DNA from: DASVBE01 sp963770375
GTDB taxonomy: Bacteria > Actinomycetota > Actinomycetes > Streptosporangiales > Streptosporangiaceae
Assembly: GCA_963770375.1 (NCBI GenBank)
Contig: CAVYPM010000027.1
Location: 186,001-250,000 of the forward strand
Direction: 5' to 3'
Length of the DNA stretch: 64,000 bases
Below are positions 63,366-64,000 of this stretch, one piece after another. The notes below the pieces were generated by a model. The model was given only the letters and a program-made list of their open reading frames with translations. It had not been told where the DNA came from and did no database searches. Every line of letters begins with the position of its first letter. Positions within the stretch are counted from its first letter, which is position 1. The translations under genes and the position numbers were made by a program.

Positions 63366-64000
63366 TTAGATGAAGTGCAGGAGCGCTCCTGCGACTAGCG
63401 CGAGCAAAACCGGGGGCCCTTCGTAGCTACCGGTGAGGCGGGTCTGCTGGCCGTCTGGCTGGCGCGTCCGTGCCGCGTCGATGCGGATCGAGGTGCCCGC
63501 CACGGATCCGCGGATCTTCGCGCGGTGAGTGGTCCGTCGATGGCGGCGTAGATCGTGTATTCGGTGCTGCCCAGCGTCCCGTCAACAGCGACTGTTGAGG
63601 TGCTCCCGAGGCCGCCTGAAGCGGTCTCGACAGTGGCATCGAGAGCCAGGGCTCCGACGTGGCCGGTGATCGTGCCATGGTCGAAGAAGTAGCCGGGCTC
63701 AAGGTGAAAGGTGGCGTGGAGTTCCACCGGCTGCCCTGCGAACGACCCTGTGAGGTCCGAGGGCACGTCCGGATAGATGCGGTAGTTGTCTCCGTTCTTC
63801 CAGGTAGCCGATACCGGTATCCCTGCGATGGTGCCAGCTGCCACGCCGTCGTGGGCGGGCACGTTCAGGTTCAGGCGCACAGGCTGCCCGCCTACTGACC
63901 CACTGAGTAGGCGGGAACGCTCGAAGACGAGGTCGACACGTGCGTGGCCGGGGATGACGCCAGCCGGATCGGTATCGGCTGGGAACTGCCGGCCTGGTGG
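63366..64000 (-). pseudogene. Repetitive beta-rich protein, 5' end outside window, one frameshift
   Basis: Reading inward from the right edge: VIPGHARVDLVFERSRLLSGSVGGQPVRLNLNVPAHDGVAAGTIAGIPVSATWKNGDNYRIYPDVPSDLTGSFAGQPVELHATFHLEPGYFFDHGTITGHV, then GSTEYTIYAAIDGPLTA and, after a one-base shift near 63517, IRGSVAGTSIRIDAARTRQPDGQQTRLTGSYEGPPVLLALVAGALLHFI to a stop at 63366. Repeated G-(S)-x-x-G-x-P-V units suggest stacked beta turns, ending in a hydrophobic helix. No family recognised. Confidence 0.5.

Overview
The window is high-GC DNA from a filamentous-type actinomycete (GTG/TTG starts, several leaderless-looking promoters, and actinobacterial gene order). The stretch from 5-formyltetrahydrofolate cyclo-ligase through galU, moeA, moaC, mogA and a RimJ-type acetyltransferase to a SepX/GlpR-like divisome gene is a conserved actinobacterial neighbourhood. 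I do not claim a genus.

Layout. 1-3.9 kb: glycerol catabolism operon (glpK partial, glpD, aldo/keto reductase). 3.9-25.6 kb: mixed chromosomal genes: a frameshifted cytosine-C5 methyltransferase, a secreted beta-propeller protein, an ArsR/SRPBCC/SDR operon, regulator pairs (AraC with a VOC protein, MFS with TetR, TetR with a membrane protein), enzymes, and decayed fragments. 26-29 kb: two near-identical copies of a two-domain VOC gene around a secreted protein gene. About 29.0-46.3 kb: a genomic island ending at an intact tRNA-Arg(CCT) next to a tyrosine integrase. Partial copies of that tRNA's 3' end recur at about 29.04, 36.54 and 39.44 kb, so the island looks like stacked att-bounded pieces. 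It holds a DUF4157 (eCIS-core-like) protein with a translationally coupled partner, an IS701-family element carrying an acetyltransferase gene, a small toxin-antitoxin-like pair, a VIT1-like transporter, a HEAT-repeat protein and transposase wrecks. 46.4-53.8 kb: core genes (CBS protein, MTA phosphorylase, FmdB zinc ribbon, folate and molybdenum cofactor genes, SepX/GlpR). 53.86-63.3 kb: a pSAM2-like actinomycete integrative and conjugative element (AICE) at tRNA-Ala(CGC), with int, xis, rep, an FtsK-like transfer ATPase, small zinc-ribbon and hypothetical proteins, a SCO3933-like protein and a GntR repressor with three matching operators. Its far att site was not found. The last 0.6 kb is the 3' part of a repetitive beta-rich protein gene.

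A caution that affects many entries: single-base frameshifts are very common here, including in genes expected to be essential or conserved (mtnP, sepX) and in nearly every long AICE gene. Either the assembly has many indel errors or two of the regions are decaying. Where I could locate the shift I describe the reconstructed protein and mark the gene as frameshifted.

Most interesting: (1) the chain of tRNA-Arg att copies with a toxin-antitoxin-like cassette between two of them; (2) a 1,987-bp IS701-family element with 24-bp perfect terminal repeats, a TTAG target duplication and an acetyltransferase passenger; (3) the DUF4157 protein with a C-terminal HExxH-type domain and an ATGA-coupled partner; (4) a 17-bp triplication at the moaC-mogA junction that creates two six-residue minigenes in a stop-start chain; (5) paired small proteins ending in similar glycine-methionine tails.
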